A stretch of 34,411 nt of DNA from Snowella sp031396835 (lineage in GTDB: Bacteria; Cyanobacteriota; Cyanobacteriia; Cyanobacteriales; Microcystaceae), in NCBI GenBank assembly GCA_031396835.1, contig JANNLO010000113.1, positions 1 to 34,411 of the forward strand, read 5' to 3'. Below the pieces are notes generated by a model. That model saw only the letters and a list, made by a program, of their open reading frames with translations. It had not been told where the DNA came from and did no database searches. Of this stretch, positions 1-8,774 are shown in pieces. The position numbers were made by a program, and so were the translations under genes. How positions within the stretch are numbered: position 1 is the stretch's first letter; the number at the start of each line of letters is the position of its first letter.

Positions 1-234
1 ATCGCGTTTGTGTTTCCCAGCTATGCAGCCATTACTAATGATGATGTTCAACAAGCGAGCCAAGTTTATTGCACTACTTTAAAAGCAGGTAAATCGGAAG
101 AAGAAGCCAAAAAAGCAGCGAATGATTATTTAATAGGAAAAGTAAAGAAAGACGAAACAGTTGATCTAGGCGAAATTCGTAAACAAATGCGCCAATCAAT
201 TTTAAATATTTGTCCTGATCAAGTTAAAAAATAA
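1..234 (+). CDS. C-terminal part of a small secreted protein of unknown function (5' end outside window)
   Basis: The frame is open from the first base and ends in TAA, so the real start lies upstream. A GTG at position 10 could be read as a start, but the preceding codons (Ile-Ala-Phe) continue a hydrophobic stretch that ends in SYAA. That looks like the end of a signal peptide with cleavage near the Ala-Ala. The mature part, about 65 residues, is charged and helical with a KSEEEAKKAA segment and a single pair of cysteines far apart. It is probably periplasmic or exported. I do not recognise a family. The call that it is a real, truncated gene rests on the signal-peptide-like edge and the clean charged mature sequence. 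Confidence 0.55.
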   Translation: MAFVFPSYAAITNDDVQQASQVYCTTLKAGKSEEEAKKAANDYLIGKVKKDETVDLGEIRKQMRQSILNICPDQVKK

Positions 235-478
235 ATCTTATTGAAATAAATAAGCAGAACCAATTAATTATTAAATAATAGAACAGATTTCTAGCCGAAA
301 AAAGGCAAGATGTCCATCCCATATCCTATTTAATTTCAATCAGTTTTCAATAAATTACTTAATGATCATGATTGATTGATTGATTTATTTATAAAATAAT
401 GTCAAAAAAAGTCTGAATAAACTTTCTTAAAAAAACTTTAACTTCTTGCCCAATTTAAGACAGATGAACTCAGTAGGG

Positions 479-484
479 TAAAAT
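479..484 (+). promoter_or_regulatory. Possible -10 element of the por promoter
   Basis: TAAAAT lies 35 nt before the por start codon in an otherwise gene-free stretch. A poor -35 candidate, TTTAAG at 454-459, has a 19-nt gap, which is long. This is a guess from position and composition. The rest of the 235-519 gap is AT-rich with a short GATT microsatellite near 370-384 and shows nothing else. Confidence 0.25.
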
Positions 485-519
485 TGGACTAACAGGAGAG
501 CCAAAAACAGTTAAAAACA

Positions 520-1482
520 ATGGAAAAAAATCAAAAACCAACCGTAGTAATTACAGGGACTTCATCGGGAGTCGGTTTGTATGCAGCCAAAGCCCTGATC
601 GATAAGGGATGGTATGTCGTTATGGCTTGTCGAAATGTATCTAAAATGGAAGATGTCGCCGAAGAACTAAAGCTTGCTAGAGATAGCTACACTATTCGCC
701 TAATTGATCTTGGTTCCTTAGATAGTGTGCGCCGCTTTGTCAATAATTTCCGAATTATGAATATGACCTTAGATGCTTTGGTCTGCAATGCCGCTATTTA
801 TATGCCTTTAATCAAAGAACCTCTGAGGAGTCCCGAAGGCTATGAATTAAGTATGACAACTAATCATTTAGGTCATTTCTTGCTCTGTAATTTGATGTTG
901 GAAGACTTAAAAAAATCTACTTATCCCGACCGAAGATTGGTGATTTTGGGAACAGTTACTCATAATCCTGATGAATTGGGCGGTAAAATCCCACCTCGTC
1001 CAGATTTAGGTAATTTTGAGGGATTTGAAGCAGGATTTAAAGAGCCGATTTCGATGGCCAATGCCAAAGCCTTTGAATCAGTGAAAGCCTATAAAGACAG
1101 CAAAGTCTGTAATGTGCTAACCATGCGAGAACTAGACCGACGTTACCATAAATCAACAGGAATTAGCTTTACCTCTCTTTATCCTGGTTGTGTCGCTGAT
1201 ACACCTTTATTTCGTAATCATTATCCACTTTTCCAAAAAATATTTCCCTGGTTCCAAAAAAATATTACAGGCGGCTATGTTTCCCAAGAATTAGCGGGTG
1301 AACGATTGGCAATGGTTGTTGCTGATCCTGAATACAAGCAATCGGGGGCTTATTGGAGTTGGGGAAATCGTCAGAAAAAAGACGGCAAATCCTTTGTCCA
1401 AAAAGTTTCTCCCCAGGCTCGTGATGATGTCAAAGCTGAACGGATGTGGGAACTGAGTGCCAAGTTAGTTGGAATCGCTTAA
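520..1482 (+). CDS. por: Light-dependent protochlorophyllide oxidoreductase (POR)
   Basis: This enzyme reduces the C17-C18 double bond of protochlorophyllide to chlorophyllide using NADPH and light, the penultimate stage of chlorophyll a synthesis. The 320-residue length matches cyanobacterial POR (about 322). It is a short-chain dehydrogenase fold: the NADPH-binding TGTSSGVG is at residues 12-19, NAA at 90-92, and the catalytic YKDSK at 191-195 supplies Tyr191 and Lys195. The cysteines typical of POR are present at 37, 89, 197 and 224. The POR-specific segment FFP-like 'IFPWFQKNITGGYVSQ' follows near residue 241. The ATG at 520 is the natural start. A purine-rich AGGAG lies about 20 nt upstream, too far for a standard ribosome site. 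A hairpin downstream suggests it is transcribed alone. Confidence 0.97.
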   Translation: MEKNQKPTVVITGTSSGVGLYAAKALIDKGWYVVMACRNVSKMEDVAEELKLARDSYTIRLIDLGSLDSVRRFVNNFRIMNMTLDALVCNAAIYMPLIKEPLRSPEGYELSMTTNHLGHFLLCNLMLEDLKKSTYPDRRLVILGTVTHNPDELGGKIPPRPDLGNFEGFEAGFKEPISMANAKAFESVKAYKDSKVCNVLTMRELDRRYHKSTGISFTSLYPGCVADTPLFRNHYPLFQKIFPWFQKNITGGYVSQELAGERLAMVVADPEYKQSGAYWSWGNRQKKDGKSFVQKVSPQARDDVKAERMWELSAKLVGIA

Positions 1483-1508
1483 TTTAAAATTAGTAAAATT
1501 TTTGAATT

Positions 1509-1536
1509 GGGGATTAGTATTTCTTAAATCCCCTTT
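1509..1536 (+). terminator. Probable terminator after por
   Basis: A perfect 7-bp stem, GGGGATT (1509-1515) and AATCCCC (1527-1533), with an 11-nt loop is followed by TTT. It lies 27 nt after the por stop. The T-run is short, so termination strength is uncertain. Confidence 0.5.
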
Positions 1537-1660
1537 AAGTTGGATAAAGTTACTAACTTTTACAGAAGTTTTTTAGAATATTTAATTAGCATTACAGATT
1601 ATTGCTATCAAGCTCAATCATATTTATAAAGCTTAAAAATAAATTCTGGTCAGGTCTTTC

Positions 1661-1711
1661 TGTGGAAAACTTAGCGATAAACTGTGGAAAAACGATAATG
1701 TCTGTGGAAAA
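1661..1711 (-). other. Cluster of three DnaA-box-like 9-mers
   Basis: TGTGGAAAA occurs at 1661-1669, 1683-1691 and 1703-1711, all in the same orientation and 20-22 bp apart. The reverse complement, TTTTCCACA, is the DnaA-box form used in cyanobacteria. An AT-rich tract follows at about 1740-1800. The cluster sits in the 338-bp gene-free stretch 1483-1820, which otherwise holds only the por terminator. It could be part of a replication origin, a DnaA-titration site, or DnaA control of a neighbouring gene. There is no dnaA or dnaN in the window to support an origin. Confidence 0.45.
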
Positions 1712-1820
1712 AACTAAGATTAGTTATCCTTTTTATGTATTAAAAAAGAAGGTTAGGAAAAGGTTAAGATAAAAAATAATTAATAATATTCCGTTGTTTC
1801 CAATTTTATTTTTCTTTTTT

Positions 1821-2165
1821 ATGTCTTCTTTAACACTCAATTTGTTGCAAGGTTCTGTTTCTTTTAGCTTCACTCCCGAAGCGGCTCACAATTTAAAAAA
1901 CGAAATTGATCAACTAATGCACAGTCTCAAGGCGATCGCGTCTCATGGCAGCAGTAGTGGCCGACCGAAACCTCAAAAATCGATGGAATATCGCTATACA
2001 GGAGAAGTATTTTTGGAAGTTTTTTGTAATCCAAATATTTATCCCAGTCCTTTTGCCGCCAAGGTTTTATTAACAGTTCGAGATGACAAAATTCGTTTGA
2101 CCACAGAAGCAGAATTAATCCGTTTACTCGAAGATATAGGACAATATTTGGAACAACATCATTGA
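1821..2165 (+). CDS. Small conserved-looking protein of unknown function
   Basis: I take the ATG at 1821 (114 residues). A TTG at 1794 in the same frame would add a low-complexity Phe-rich stretch that reads like the T-rich leader rather than protein. No Shine-Dalgarno is visible. The protein has no membrane segment. It begins with beta-like hydrophobic residues, has a helix (EAAHNLKNEIDQLMHSL), a short flexible SSSGRP linker, then a beta-rich half with FLEVFCNPNIYP and a C-terminal helix. I cannot assign a family. It lies just downstream of the DnaA-box-like cluster and 24 nt before the protease gene, so the two may be co-transcribed. Confidence 0.7.
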   Translation: MSSLTLNLLQGSVSFSFTPEAAHNLKNEIDQLMHSLKAIASHGSSSGRPKPQKSMEYRYTGEVFLEVFCNPNIYPSPFAAKVLLTVRDDKIRLTTEAELIRLLEDIGQYLEQHH

Positions 2166-2189
2166 TTTTTAAATAGGCTTAGAGATTGA

Positions 2190-2630
2190 ATGAAAAAAGT
2201 GACCTTGCCGATTATTGGTTGGCGAGAATGGATTGATTTCCCAGATTTACAGATTTTTAAAATTAAGGCCAAAATTGATACAGGAGCGAGGTCTTCCTCT
2301 TTACACGCTTTTCAGCTCCAACCTTTTCAAAAAGAAGGGCGGGAGTTTATTCGCTTTCAAGTTCATCCCTATCAACGAAATAGTCGGGTTATCGTTAAGG
2401 CTGAATCAGAGCTTTTGGAGTGGCGACAGGTGACAAATTCAGGCGGAAATAGTCAGTTGCGTCCTGTGATTAAGGCTCAAATTTTTCTGAATAATCAAAC
2501 TTGGTTAATTGAGTTAACTTTAACGAATCGGGATGTGATGGGTTTTCGTTTATTGTTAGGTCGAGAAGCTCTACGCAAACATTTTTTAGTTAATCCTGGT
2601 CGTTCTTTTTTATTGAGTAATAATAAGTGA
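2190..2630 (+). CDS. RimK-associated retropepsin-like protease (ATP-dependent zinc protease family)
   Basis: The 146-residue protein fits the Zn_protease / RimB-like family (PF05618), small proteins with a retropepsin-type aspartic protease fold, often found beside RimK-type ATP-grasp ligases. The key signature is the DTGA motif at residues 30-33 followed by a run of serines (RSSSLHA), with the C-terminal MGFRLLLGREAL segment typical of retropepsins (LLGR). In the family these enzymes cut peptide or glutamate tails. The substrate here is unknown and no rimK gene is in view. The gene follows the small unknown protein by 24 nt and precedes the VOC gene by 27 nt in the same direction, so the three may form a transcript. 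Family call is firm, biological role is not. Confidence 0.82.
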   Translation: MKKVTLPIIGWREWIDFPDLQIFKIKAKIDTGARSSSLHAFQLQPFQKEGREFIRFQVHPYQRNSRVIVKAESELLEWRQVTNSGGNSQLRPVIKAQIFLNNQTWLIELTLTNRDVMGFRLLLGREALRKHFLVNPGRSFLLSNNK

Positions 2631-2657
2631 TAATTTTGATAGTTTTCAGAGAGAATT

Positions 2658-3092
2658 ATGCACCATATTTCTATTCGTACAGCTAATATTTATCGGGCGA
2701 TCGCCTTTTATGAACAGTTAGATTTTACTGTCAAGGAACGCTTTACAACGGGTTATACTTTGGCTTGTTGGCTAGAAGGATTGGGCGGCAGAATCGAGTT
2801 AATCCAAATTCCTAAACCGAAACCCGCTCCCGATTGTTTTGGAGATGAAAATTATGTTGGTTATTATCATTTGTCTTTTGATTTAACTCATTTAACACCA
2901 GATTTATCAACTTGGTTAACAGAATTACAAGCAAAATTTAAGCAAAAAAATCTGGAAAATCCTGAATTATTAAAACCTCTAATTGTTTTATTAGAACCTT
3001 GTCAACAAATGATCGGCGATCGCGTTTATGAAGTTCTTTTTTTGGCAGATAGTGATAGTTTGCCGCTAGAATTTATTCGGGTTTTAAATTAA
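2658..3092 (+). CDS. VOC-family protein (glyoxalase/bleomycin-resistance fold)
   Basis: The 144-residue protein has the two beta-alpha-beta-beta-beta modules of the vicinal oxygen chelate fold. The usual metal ligands can be placed: His3 at the start of strand 1, Glu47 in RIELIQ, His71 in YYHLSFD, and Glu138 in LEFIRVL. A full ligand set suggests a metal-dependent enzyme such as a glyoxalase I-like isomerase or dioxygenase, but the family is functionally broad and the substrate cannot be read from sequence. There is a 16-residue insertion rich in Lys and Leu near residues 90-106. The 3' end overlaps the convergent prmA gene by 4 bp. Confidence 0.85.
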   Translation: MHHISIRTANIYRAIAFYEQLDFTVKERFTTGYTLACWLEGLGGRIELIQIPKPKPAPDCFGDENYVGYYHLSFDLTHLTPDLSTWLTELQAKFKQKNLENPELLKPLIVLLEPCQQMIGDRVYEVLFLADSDSLPLEFIRVLN

Positions 3093-3985
3093 TTACTCGC
3101 GCGACGAATTTGAAAACAACACCATTCTTTTCGTTTCCAAAGAGCCGCAACAACCCAACCATTTTGTTCTACAGCATCGGCGATCGCCTGGGTTTGATCT
3201 AATAAAATACCACTCAGAACCGCCCAACCTTGGGGTTTAATTAATTGAGAAAACTGAGGCATTAATTCCGCAATCACTTCGGCCAAAATATTACAAACAA
3301 TTCCATCCACACCATCGGGAGCTAATTCTAATAATTCAGAAATACTGCCCTGATTAATCACTAAATAAGACGGATTAATTTGATTGAGATGACGATTACT
3401 GCGGGCGGATTGAATAGCAAGAGGATCATTATCCACCGCATAAACTTTTTGCGCTCCTAATAAAACTGCTCCGATCGCCAGAATGCCTGAACCACAGCCA
3501 ACATCCGCCAAAACCATGTCACTCGCCCCCGTTGTCAGGCGCATTTCCAAAGATTCTAAACATAATTGAGTTGTTGCATGGGTTCCTGTGCCAAAAGCAA
3601 CACCTGGATCAATTCTGAGAATCAAACGCTCTGTTTTTTCAGGTAGAGGTAACCAAGCAGGATAAATCAAAAAGCGATCGCCAACTTCGGTGGGTTGCCA
3701 ATGTTGTTTCCAAGTATTTGACCAGTCTTCCTCTTCAATTAATTTCCAACGAACCAAAGGTTGAGGTAAACCAATGAGTAAAGAATCTTGATGAAGCCAG
3801 AGAGATAGAGCCGCTAAATCTAGCAATTGGGCTTTAGTCTGGGGGATATAAGCGCGAATCAAAGAAGATTTTCCTTTAGACTCAGTGACCGTTCCAGAAC
3901 AGCCAAACTTATCCAGTCGCCAAAAAATTGACTCTTCCAAACTCGGATGAGAGAGAATTTTAATTTCCCACCAGCTATTAGCCAT
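3089..3985 (-). CDS. prmA: Ribosomal protein L11 methyltransferase
   Basis: PrmA trimethylates ribosomal protein L11 using S-adenosylmethionine. The 298-residue length is normal. The N-terminal substrate-recognition domain covers about residues 1-100. The catalytic domain shows the family-specific IDPGVAFGTGTHATT at 125-139, the SAM-binding DVGCGSG at 161-167, the acidic VDNDP ending strand 2 near 184-188, and the NILAEVI motif near 230. All conserved elements are intact. The ATG at 3985 starts at MANSWWEI, as in relatives. It lies 30 nt downstream of serA on the same strand, so serA-prmA is probably an operon. Its 3' end overlaps the VOC gene. Confidence 0.96.
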   Translation of the reverse strand: MANSWWEIKILSHPSLEESIFWRLDKFGCSGTVTESKGKSSLIRAYIPQTKAQLLDLAALSLWLHQDSLLIGLPQPLVRWKLIEEEDWSNTWKQHWQPTEVGDRFLIYPAWLPLPEKTERLILRIDPGVAFGTGTHATTQLCLESLEMRLTTGASDMVLADVGCGSGILAIGAVLLGAQKVYAVDNDPLAIQSARSNRHLNQINPSYLVINQGSISELLELAPDGVDGIVCNILAEVIAELMPQFSQLIKPQGWAVLSGILLDQTQAIADAVEQNGWVVAALWKRKEWCCFQIRRASN

Positions 3986-4015
3986 AAATTGTTATAAATA
4001 CTAAAAAGGCGATAG

Positions 4016-5593
4016 TTATAGCTTAACGGTGTAAGCGTCTCGAATACCATCGACTTTAGTAATCTCTGTCAACAGTCCTTCGGGTAAAGGATCATCCAAG
4101 CTGAGAGCCATCACCGCATCGCCGCGCACAATTTTGCGTCCAACTTGCATACTGGCAATATTGACATTAAAACTGCCCAATAAAGAGCCGATTTTTCCAA
4201 TAATACCTGGCATATCGCGGTGGAGAGTGAAAACCATATAATTACTCGGTGGCACGTTAATCGGAAATTCATCCACATCGGTAATGCGAATCTCACCGTT
4301 GCTGATTAAAGCTCCTGTTGCCGAATGTTCTCCCATTGAACCGATCGCTTTTAAATGCAGAGAACCTGAATAATCCCGAATTGACGCATCACGGGTTTCA
4401 ATAATGCGAATACCTCTTTCTTTAGCTTCAATGGCCGCATTAACATAATTAACTCGTTCTCGTAAAGCCTGAGAAAGCAAACCTTTAATCGCTGCGACTA
4501 CAATCGGTTGACTAGAATTTGTTGCTAAATCTCCCTGTAAACGCACAGTTAATTGTTCAATGCGTCCACCTGCTAACTGACCGACGAGGGTTCCCAAAGT
4601 TTCAGCTAGTTGTAAATAAGGGCGTAATTTTTCCATTACATCGGGCGTTAAACCAGGAATATTCACCGCCGAACGAGCAGTTAAACCTAATAAGACATCC
4701 CGAATTTGTTCTGCCACATCAATGGAAACATTAACCTGAGCTTCAGCAGTAGAGGCTCCTAAGTGGGGCGTTAAAATTACTTGGCTCAGTTCTCGTAATT
4801 TGGATTCTCCTAAAGGTTCTTCGCTGAATACATCCAGAGCCGCGCCTGCAATTTGGCCGTTTTCAATGGCGACTATTAGAGCATTTTCATCAATGATTCC
4901 ACCGCGAGAACAATTGATAATTCGGGCTGAGGGTTTCATTTTGGCGATCGATTCTGCGTTGATCAAATTCGCGGTTTCGGTGGTTTTGGGAATATGTAGG
5001 GTAATAAAATCCGATTCAGCAAAAAGTAAATCTAAATCCACGAGGCTACAACCCAATTGATCGGCTCGTTCTTTGGAAATAAAAGGATCATAAGCCAATA
5101 ATTTCATTCCCATTGATTTGGCAACGGTGGCTACATGGGAGCCAATTTTACCTAAACCGACAACGCCCAAGGTTTTTTTATAAACTTCTGTGCCGACAAA
5201 ACTTTTTCTATCCCATTTTTTTGCTTTGACAGATTGATTTGCATCAGGAATGTGGCGAGCTAAGGACATCATCATGGCTAAGGCGTGTTCTGCTGCTGCG
5301 ATCGTGTTGCCTTCAGGAGAATTCACAACGACAATTCCTTGACGAGTTGCTGCTTGCACATCGATATTATCAACTCCGACTCCAGCCCGACCAATGATTT
5401 TCAGTTGGGTTCCTGCTTCAATAATGGCTTTCGTTACTTTTGTTCCCGATCGCAACATCAAAGCATCGTAATCGCCAATAATTTTAATAATCTCTTCTTC
5501 GGGAAGTCCAGTTTTAATATCAACCTGAGCAACTTGTTTTAGGATATCAATCCCAACTTGGTCAATAGGGTCAGATACAAGAATTTTTGACAT
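4016..5593 (-). CDS. serA: D-3-phosphoglycerate dehydrogenase
   Basis: SerA oxidises 3-phosphoglycerate to 3-phosphohydroxypyruvate with NAD+, the first step of serine synthesis. I start at the ATG at 5593 (525 residues, the usual long-form length, sequence MSKILVSDPID). A TTG five codons upstream is less likely. The Rossmann motif GLGKIG is at 146-151. The catalytic set is Arg230 (CSRGG), Glu259 (SEEP) and His277 (PHLGAST). An intervening ASB domain occupies about 320-450 and a C-terminal ACT domain begins near 453 (FTLHRDMPGIIGKIG). ACT domains in this family can bind serine for feedback control, though this is not certain for every long-form enzyme. prmA follows in the same direction. Confidence 0.96.
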   Translation of the reverse strand: MSKILVSDPIDQVGIDILKQVAQVDIKTGLPEEEIIKIIGDYDALMLRSGTKVTKAIIEAGTQLKIIGRAGVGVDNIDVQAATRQGIVVVNSPEGNTIAAAEHALAMMMSLARHIPDANQSVKAKKWDRKSFVGTEVYKKTLGVVGLGKIGSHVATVAKSMGMKLLAYDPFISKERADQLGCSLVDLDLLFAESDFITLHIPKTTETANLINAESIAKMKPSARIINCSRGGIIDENALIVAIENGQIAGAALDVFSEEPLGESKLRELSQVILTPHLGASTAEAQVNVSIDVAEQIRDVLLGLTARSAVNIPGLTPDVMEKLRPYLQLAETLGTLVGQLAGGRIEQLTVRLQGDLATNSSQPIVVAAIKGLLSQALRERVNYVNAAIEAKERGIRIIETRDASIRDYSGSLHLKAIGSMGEHSATGALISNGEIRITDVDEFPINVPPSNYMVFTLHRDMPGIIGKIGSLLGSFNVNIASMQVGRKIVRGDAVMALSLDDPLPEGLLTEITKVDGIRDAYTVKL

Positions 5594-5648
5594 GGTTTTT
5601 AAGTTCAAGAATAAGTTTAAGAAAATAAATGAGACTCAGTTGGGAATG

Positions 5649-5681
5649 ATTAGGAATATCTTATAAGTCGTAAATCCTAAT
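5649..5681 (-). promoter_or_regulatory. Small hairpin in the serA leader
   Basis: ATTAGGA (5649-5655) and TCCTAAT (5675-5681) form a perfect 7-bp inverted repeat with a 19-nt loop, about 56-88 nt before the serA start. It could be an mRNA leader structure or an operator. It has no T-run and matches no riboswitch I know. Confidence 0.25.
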
Positions 5682-5881
5682 GTTTGGCGAAAACGGGTAG
5701 ATGGTCAACGTAGCCTATTGTAACGGGAATGTGACACTCAGATCGCCGATTTTTTATCTTCTATTTTCAGGGAATAAATTTTTTCAAAATCCCAGAAACT
5801 CAAGTTCGAGATTCCTAGATCAAAAAATATTTGAAATTTTCGCTTTCTGCCATCTTCACTGATAAATTATGAGATTAATAA

Positions 5882-7147
5882 TTAAGTGTTCGATTTCTGC
5901 TTTTTGGCATAACGGTCTTTGTCTTTGCCTAGTGCAAAACGCCAAGATGTTTTTAGACTGGGATTGGATGCAGTTGCGAAAAGTAACAACGCTAACAATG
6001 ACAATCCACTGGTTAAAACAAATAAGCCTCGATAACCCAAACTTTCTCCCAAAATTCCAAAAATTGGCCCCGCGATCGCAATTCCCACATCAAAACCACT
6101 CACACACAAAGCGAAAACTCGACCCCGTTCCTGGCTAGAGGAGCGGTCAGAAATCAAGGCAATAATCATGGGGATCAGCACTCCACCGCCCATTCCTTCG
6201 AGGGTTGCCGCCACCAAAAATAATTGAGGAGTATTAGCCCAAGCTAAAAGTATCATCGCCAAGCCATAGCAAATTATGCTGCTACTAATAAAAATGCCGC
6301 GCCCATAAATATCTGAGGCTCTACCCGTCCAAATACGAGAAATAAAACTGGCGATCGCAGCAAAACTATAAAATAAGCCTGCATTTAAATCAAGACGAAT
6401 TTCTCGGATAAATAGCGGTAAAAAAGTCGCTAAGTTACCAAAAACCAGCCCAATTAATAGCAAAACTAGAGAAGGAACTAACAGAGAAGGTGTACTAATT
6501 AGTTCCCATGAACTGCGATTTTCTTCGGGCGCGGGTAAAACTTGCTCAAATCCAGCTTTAGAACGAATCGTCTCGTTTACCTGACTGGCCAAAACACAAG
6601 CAATTACCCCCAAGCCTGTTACTACTAAGAAAAAAGAAGGATAGCCCGAAGATTCAGCTAAATATCCGCCTAATGCTGGGCCAAGAGACATCCCAATGGG
6701 GACGGCTAAGCTCATATAACCGATGAGTTCACCCCGTTGTTTGATGGGAGCTAGATCTACGACTAAAGCACTAAAACCAGTGGTAAAAGCGGCGACACTA
6801 ATACCATGAAAGGCCCGAATTGCCATTAAAGCGGGAATATTATGGACTAAAAGATAGCCTAAAGGCGCGATCGCCGCGACAAATGTACCGATGAGAATGA
6901 CAATTTTGCGACCCCGTTGATCGGCTAGTTGTCCCAACCAAACCCTAGAACCCAATAACCCGATGGCAAATGCGCCCATGACAAAACCAACTTGTTGTCG
7001 AGTTCCGCCCAAGTCTTCTGTGTAGGTTGGTAGAGTCGGCAGCAGGGCTGTTAATCCAATCCAAAAAAATAGAGAAGTCGAAAATAGGACTAAAAAATTG
7101 CGTAATGTTTGAGGATCTAAGTTTTTGGCAGTTTTAAAGGCGTTCAC
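5882..7147 (-). CDS. Major facilitator superfamily transporter
   Basis: The 421-residue protein has about 12 hydrophobic segments and sits in the inner (or thylakoid) membrane. The MFS motif A after the second helix is visible as GQLADQRGRK (near residues 72-81), with the corresponding GRASDIYGRG in the second half, so both six-helix bundles are intact. A short cytoplasmic loop with RSKAGFEQVLPAPEENRSS separates them. Direction and substrate cannot be read. The overall look (drug/metabolite efflux type) suggests export, but this is inference. The basic C-terminal tail RYAKKQKS is cytoplasmic. It is a single gene, divergent from the secreted hydrolase next door. Confidence 0.9.
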   Translation of the reverse strand: MNAFKTAKNLDPQTLRNFLVLFSTSLFFWIGLTALLPTLPTYTEDLGGTRQQVGFVMGAFAIGLLGSRVWLGQLADQRGRKIVILIGTFVAAIAPLGYLLVHNIPALMAIRAFHGISVAAFTTGFSALVVDLAPIKQRGELIGYMSLAVPIGMSLGPALGGYLAESSGYPSFFLVVTGLGVIACVLASQVNETIRSKAGFEQVLPAPEENRSSWELISTPSLLVPSLVLLLIGLVFGNLATFLPLFIREIRLDLNAGLFYSFAAIASFISRIWTGRASDIYGRGIFISSSIICYGLAMILLAWANTPQLFLVAATLEGMGGGVLIPMIIALISDRSSSQERGRVFALCVSGFDVGIAIAGPIFGILGESLGYRGLFVLTSGLSLLALLLFATASNPSLKTSWRFALGKDKDRYAKKQKSNT

Positions 7148-7322
7148 AGGCAGAAAAATTCTTGTTCTTAATTATTCTTAATATAGTTCATAGATAACAA
7201 AACGGTTTTGTGAGATAAGTTATTGGTTTAAATTTTTTAAATTAAAACGCGATCGCCTTTTGACGTTTATGAGGCAGTACGATAAGTTAAAGATGATCAA
7301 ATTGGGCAGAATAAAAAATTTA

Positions 7323-8627
7323 ATGAAAACGTTACTCAAAAAATTTCCAGTCCCAATCTTTTGCATAAGTTTAATTCTTATTCTTGTAATAAGTCATCTC
7401 CCCGCCGCCACTTCTCAACCAACCAATTCCCAAATTCGCGGCGTTTGGATTACAAATAATGATACTGCCCGATTCATGGATCAAGGTAAACTCCAAGAAT
7501 CCGTAGATTTGCTGGCTCAACTTAACTTTAATACCCTTTATCCAGTCATTTGGAATTCGGGTTATGTTCTCTACGAAAGTGCCGTTGCCAAACGAGAAGG
7601 CATTCAACCTTTTAGCACCAAAGGTTTACAAGGACAAGATGTTTTAGCAGATCTAATTGACAAATCCCACCGTCGAGGATTGCTAGTAATACCTTGGTTT
7701 GAATTTGGATTTATGGCTCCTTCTTCTTCAGAATTAGTGACACACCATCCCCAATGGGTTACGCAACGTCAAGATGGTAGTAAAACCTGGGTTGGCGGAG
7801 TGGGAGAAGTTGTTTGGCTCAATCCTTTTCATCCTCAAGTTCAACAATTTATAACTGAATTAATCATGGAACTTGTCACTCAATATAATTTAGATGGAGT
7901 GCAATTTGATGACCACATGAGTTTGCCTAATGACTTTGGTTATGATCCTTATACAACCGCGCTTTATCAACAAGAAATGAAGAAAAAACATGAATTAAAT
8001 TATCCAAAAGTACCTTGGACAAAAAAAGATCCACCGAGTAATTTTAATGATGCGGCTTGGATGCGATGGCGTGCCGATAAAATCACTGAGTTTATGACTC
8101 AATTAAATAAAAAGATTAAAGCACAAAAACCAAATATAATTTTTTCTGTCTCGCCTGCAACCTATCGTTTAGCCTATAATACTTATCTTCAAGATTGGTT
8201 AGATTGGATACGCAAAGGCATTGTTGATGAGTTGATTGTGCAAGTTTATCGCTCTGATTTACCAAGCTTTTTAGAACCCATTAATCGTCCCGAATTTCAA
8301 GAAGCAAGAGCTAAAATTCCTACGGCTGTTGGCATTTTAACAGGGTTGAAAACTAAACCAATTTCGATGTCATTAATTCAATCTAAAGTTCGAGCCGCAG
8401 AAGCAAATGGTTTGGGAATTGCTTTTTTCTATTACAAAACTTTATGGGATGTTGCCCCAGAATCTGCTAATCAAAGAAAAGCTGATTTTCAATCTCTTTT
8501 TGGTTCACCTTCTCCCCGCACTTTATCACAAAAATTTATTCCTCCTGCACCTAGTTTAATCTCAAATCCTGACCCATCTCCTGTTAATACTTTCCAAGAT
8601 GATTTTCCACCAGAACCAATGTTATAA
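7323..8627 (+). CDS. Secreted family-10-like glycosyl hydrolase (GHL10/DUF187 type)
   Basis: I choose the ATG at 7323 (434 residues). It places a signal peptide at the N-terminus, MKTLLKKFPVPIF followed by a hydrophobic core and a PAAT-SQ region, while earlier ATGs at 7269 and 7293 would bury it behind a charged leader. The domain starts with RGVWITNND and contains the TIM-barrel features of the GHL10 family: LNFNTLYPVIWN, GLLVIPWFEFGF, LDGVQFDDH with the conserved acidic pair, IFSVSP and VDELIVQVY. Related proteins are thought to act on cell-wall or exopolysaccharide glycans, but activity has rarely been shown. The last 40 residues are Pro/Ser-rich and probably disordered. The product is likely periplasmic or outer-envelope. 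Confidence 0.85.
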   Translation: MKTLLKKFPVPIFCISLILILVISHLPAATSQPTNSQIRGVWITNNDTARFMDQGKLQESVDLLAQLNFNTLYPVIWNSGYVLYESAVAKREGIQPFSTKGLQGQDVLADLIDKSHRRGLLVIPWFEFGFMAPSSSELVTHHPQWVTQRQDGSKTWVGGVGEVVWLNPFHPQVQQFITELIMELVTQYNLDGVQFDDHMSLPNDFGYDPYTTALYQQEMKKKHELNYPKVPWTKKDPPSNFNDAAWMRWRADKITEFMTQLNKKIKAQKPNIIFSVSPATYRLAYNTYLQDWLDWIRKGIVDELIVQVYRSDLPSFLEPINRPEFQEARAKIPTAVGILTGLKTKPISMSLIQSKVRAAEANGLGIAFFYYKTLWDVAPESANQRKADFQSLFGSPSPRTLSQKFIPPAPSLISNPDPSPVNTFQDDFPPEPML

Positions 8628-8774
8628 AAGTATTATGGACTTACTTTTTTAGGACAAACAAAATTTTGGTTTCAACTAAGTATTAATAACAAAAAAATAT
8701 TCTAGAAAGAGGCAAGAATTATGTTAAAATCGGTTAGTTTTTATTAGTTAATTATTAATTTAAAAATAAATTAT

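Noticed and set aside
370..384. Repeated GATT units
   Set aside because: A simple four-unit microsatellite with no flanking structure.
4519..5542. Several plus-strand frames antisense to serA
   Set aside because: They lie wholly inside serA, have no ribosome site or recognisable domain, and are shadows of its codon pattern.
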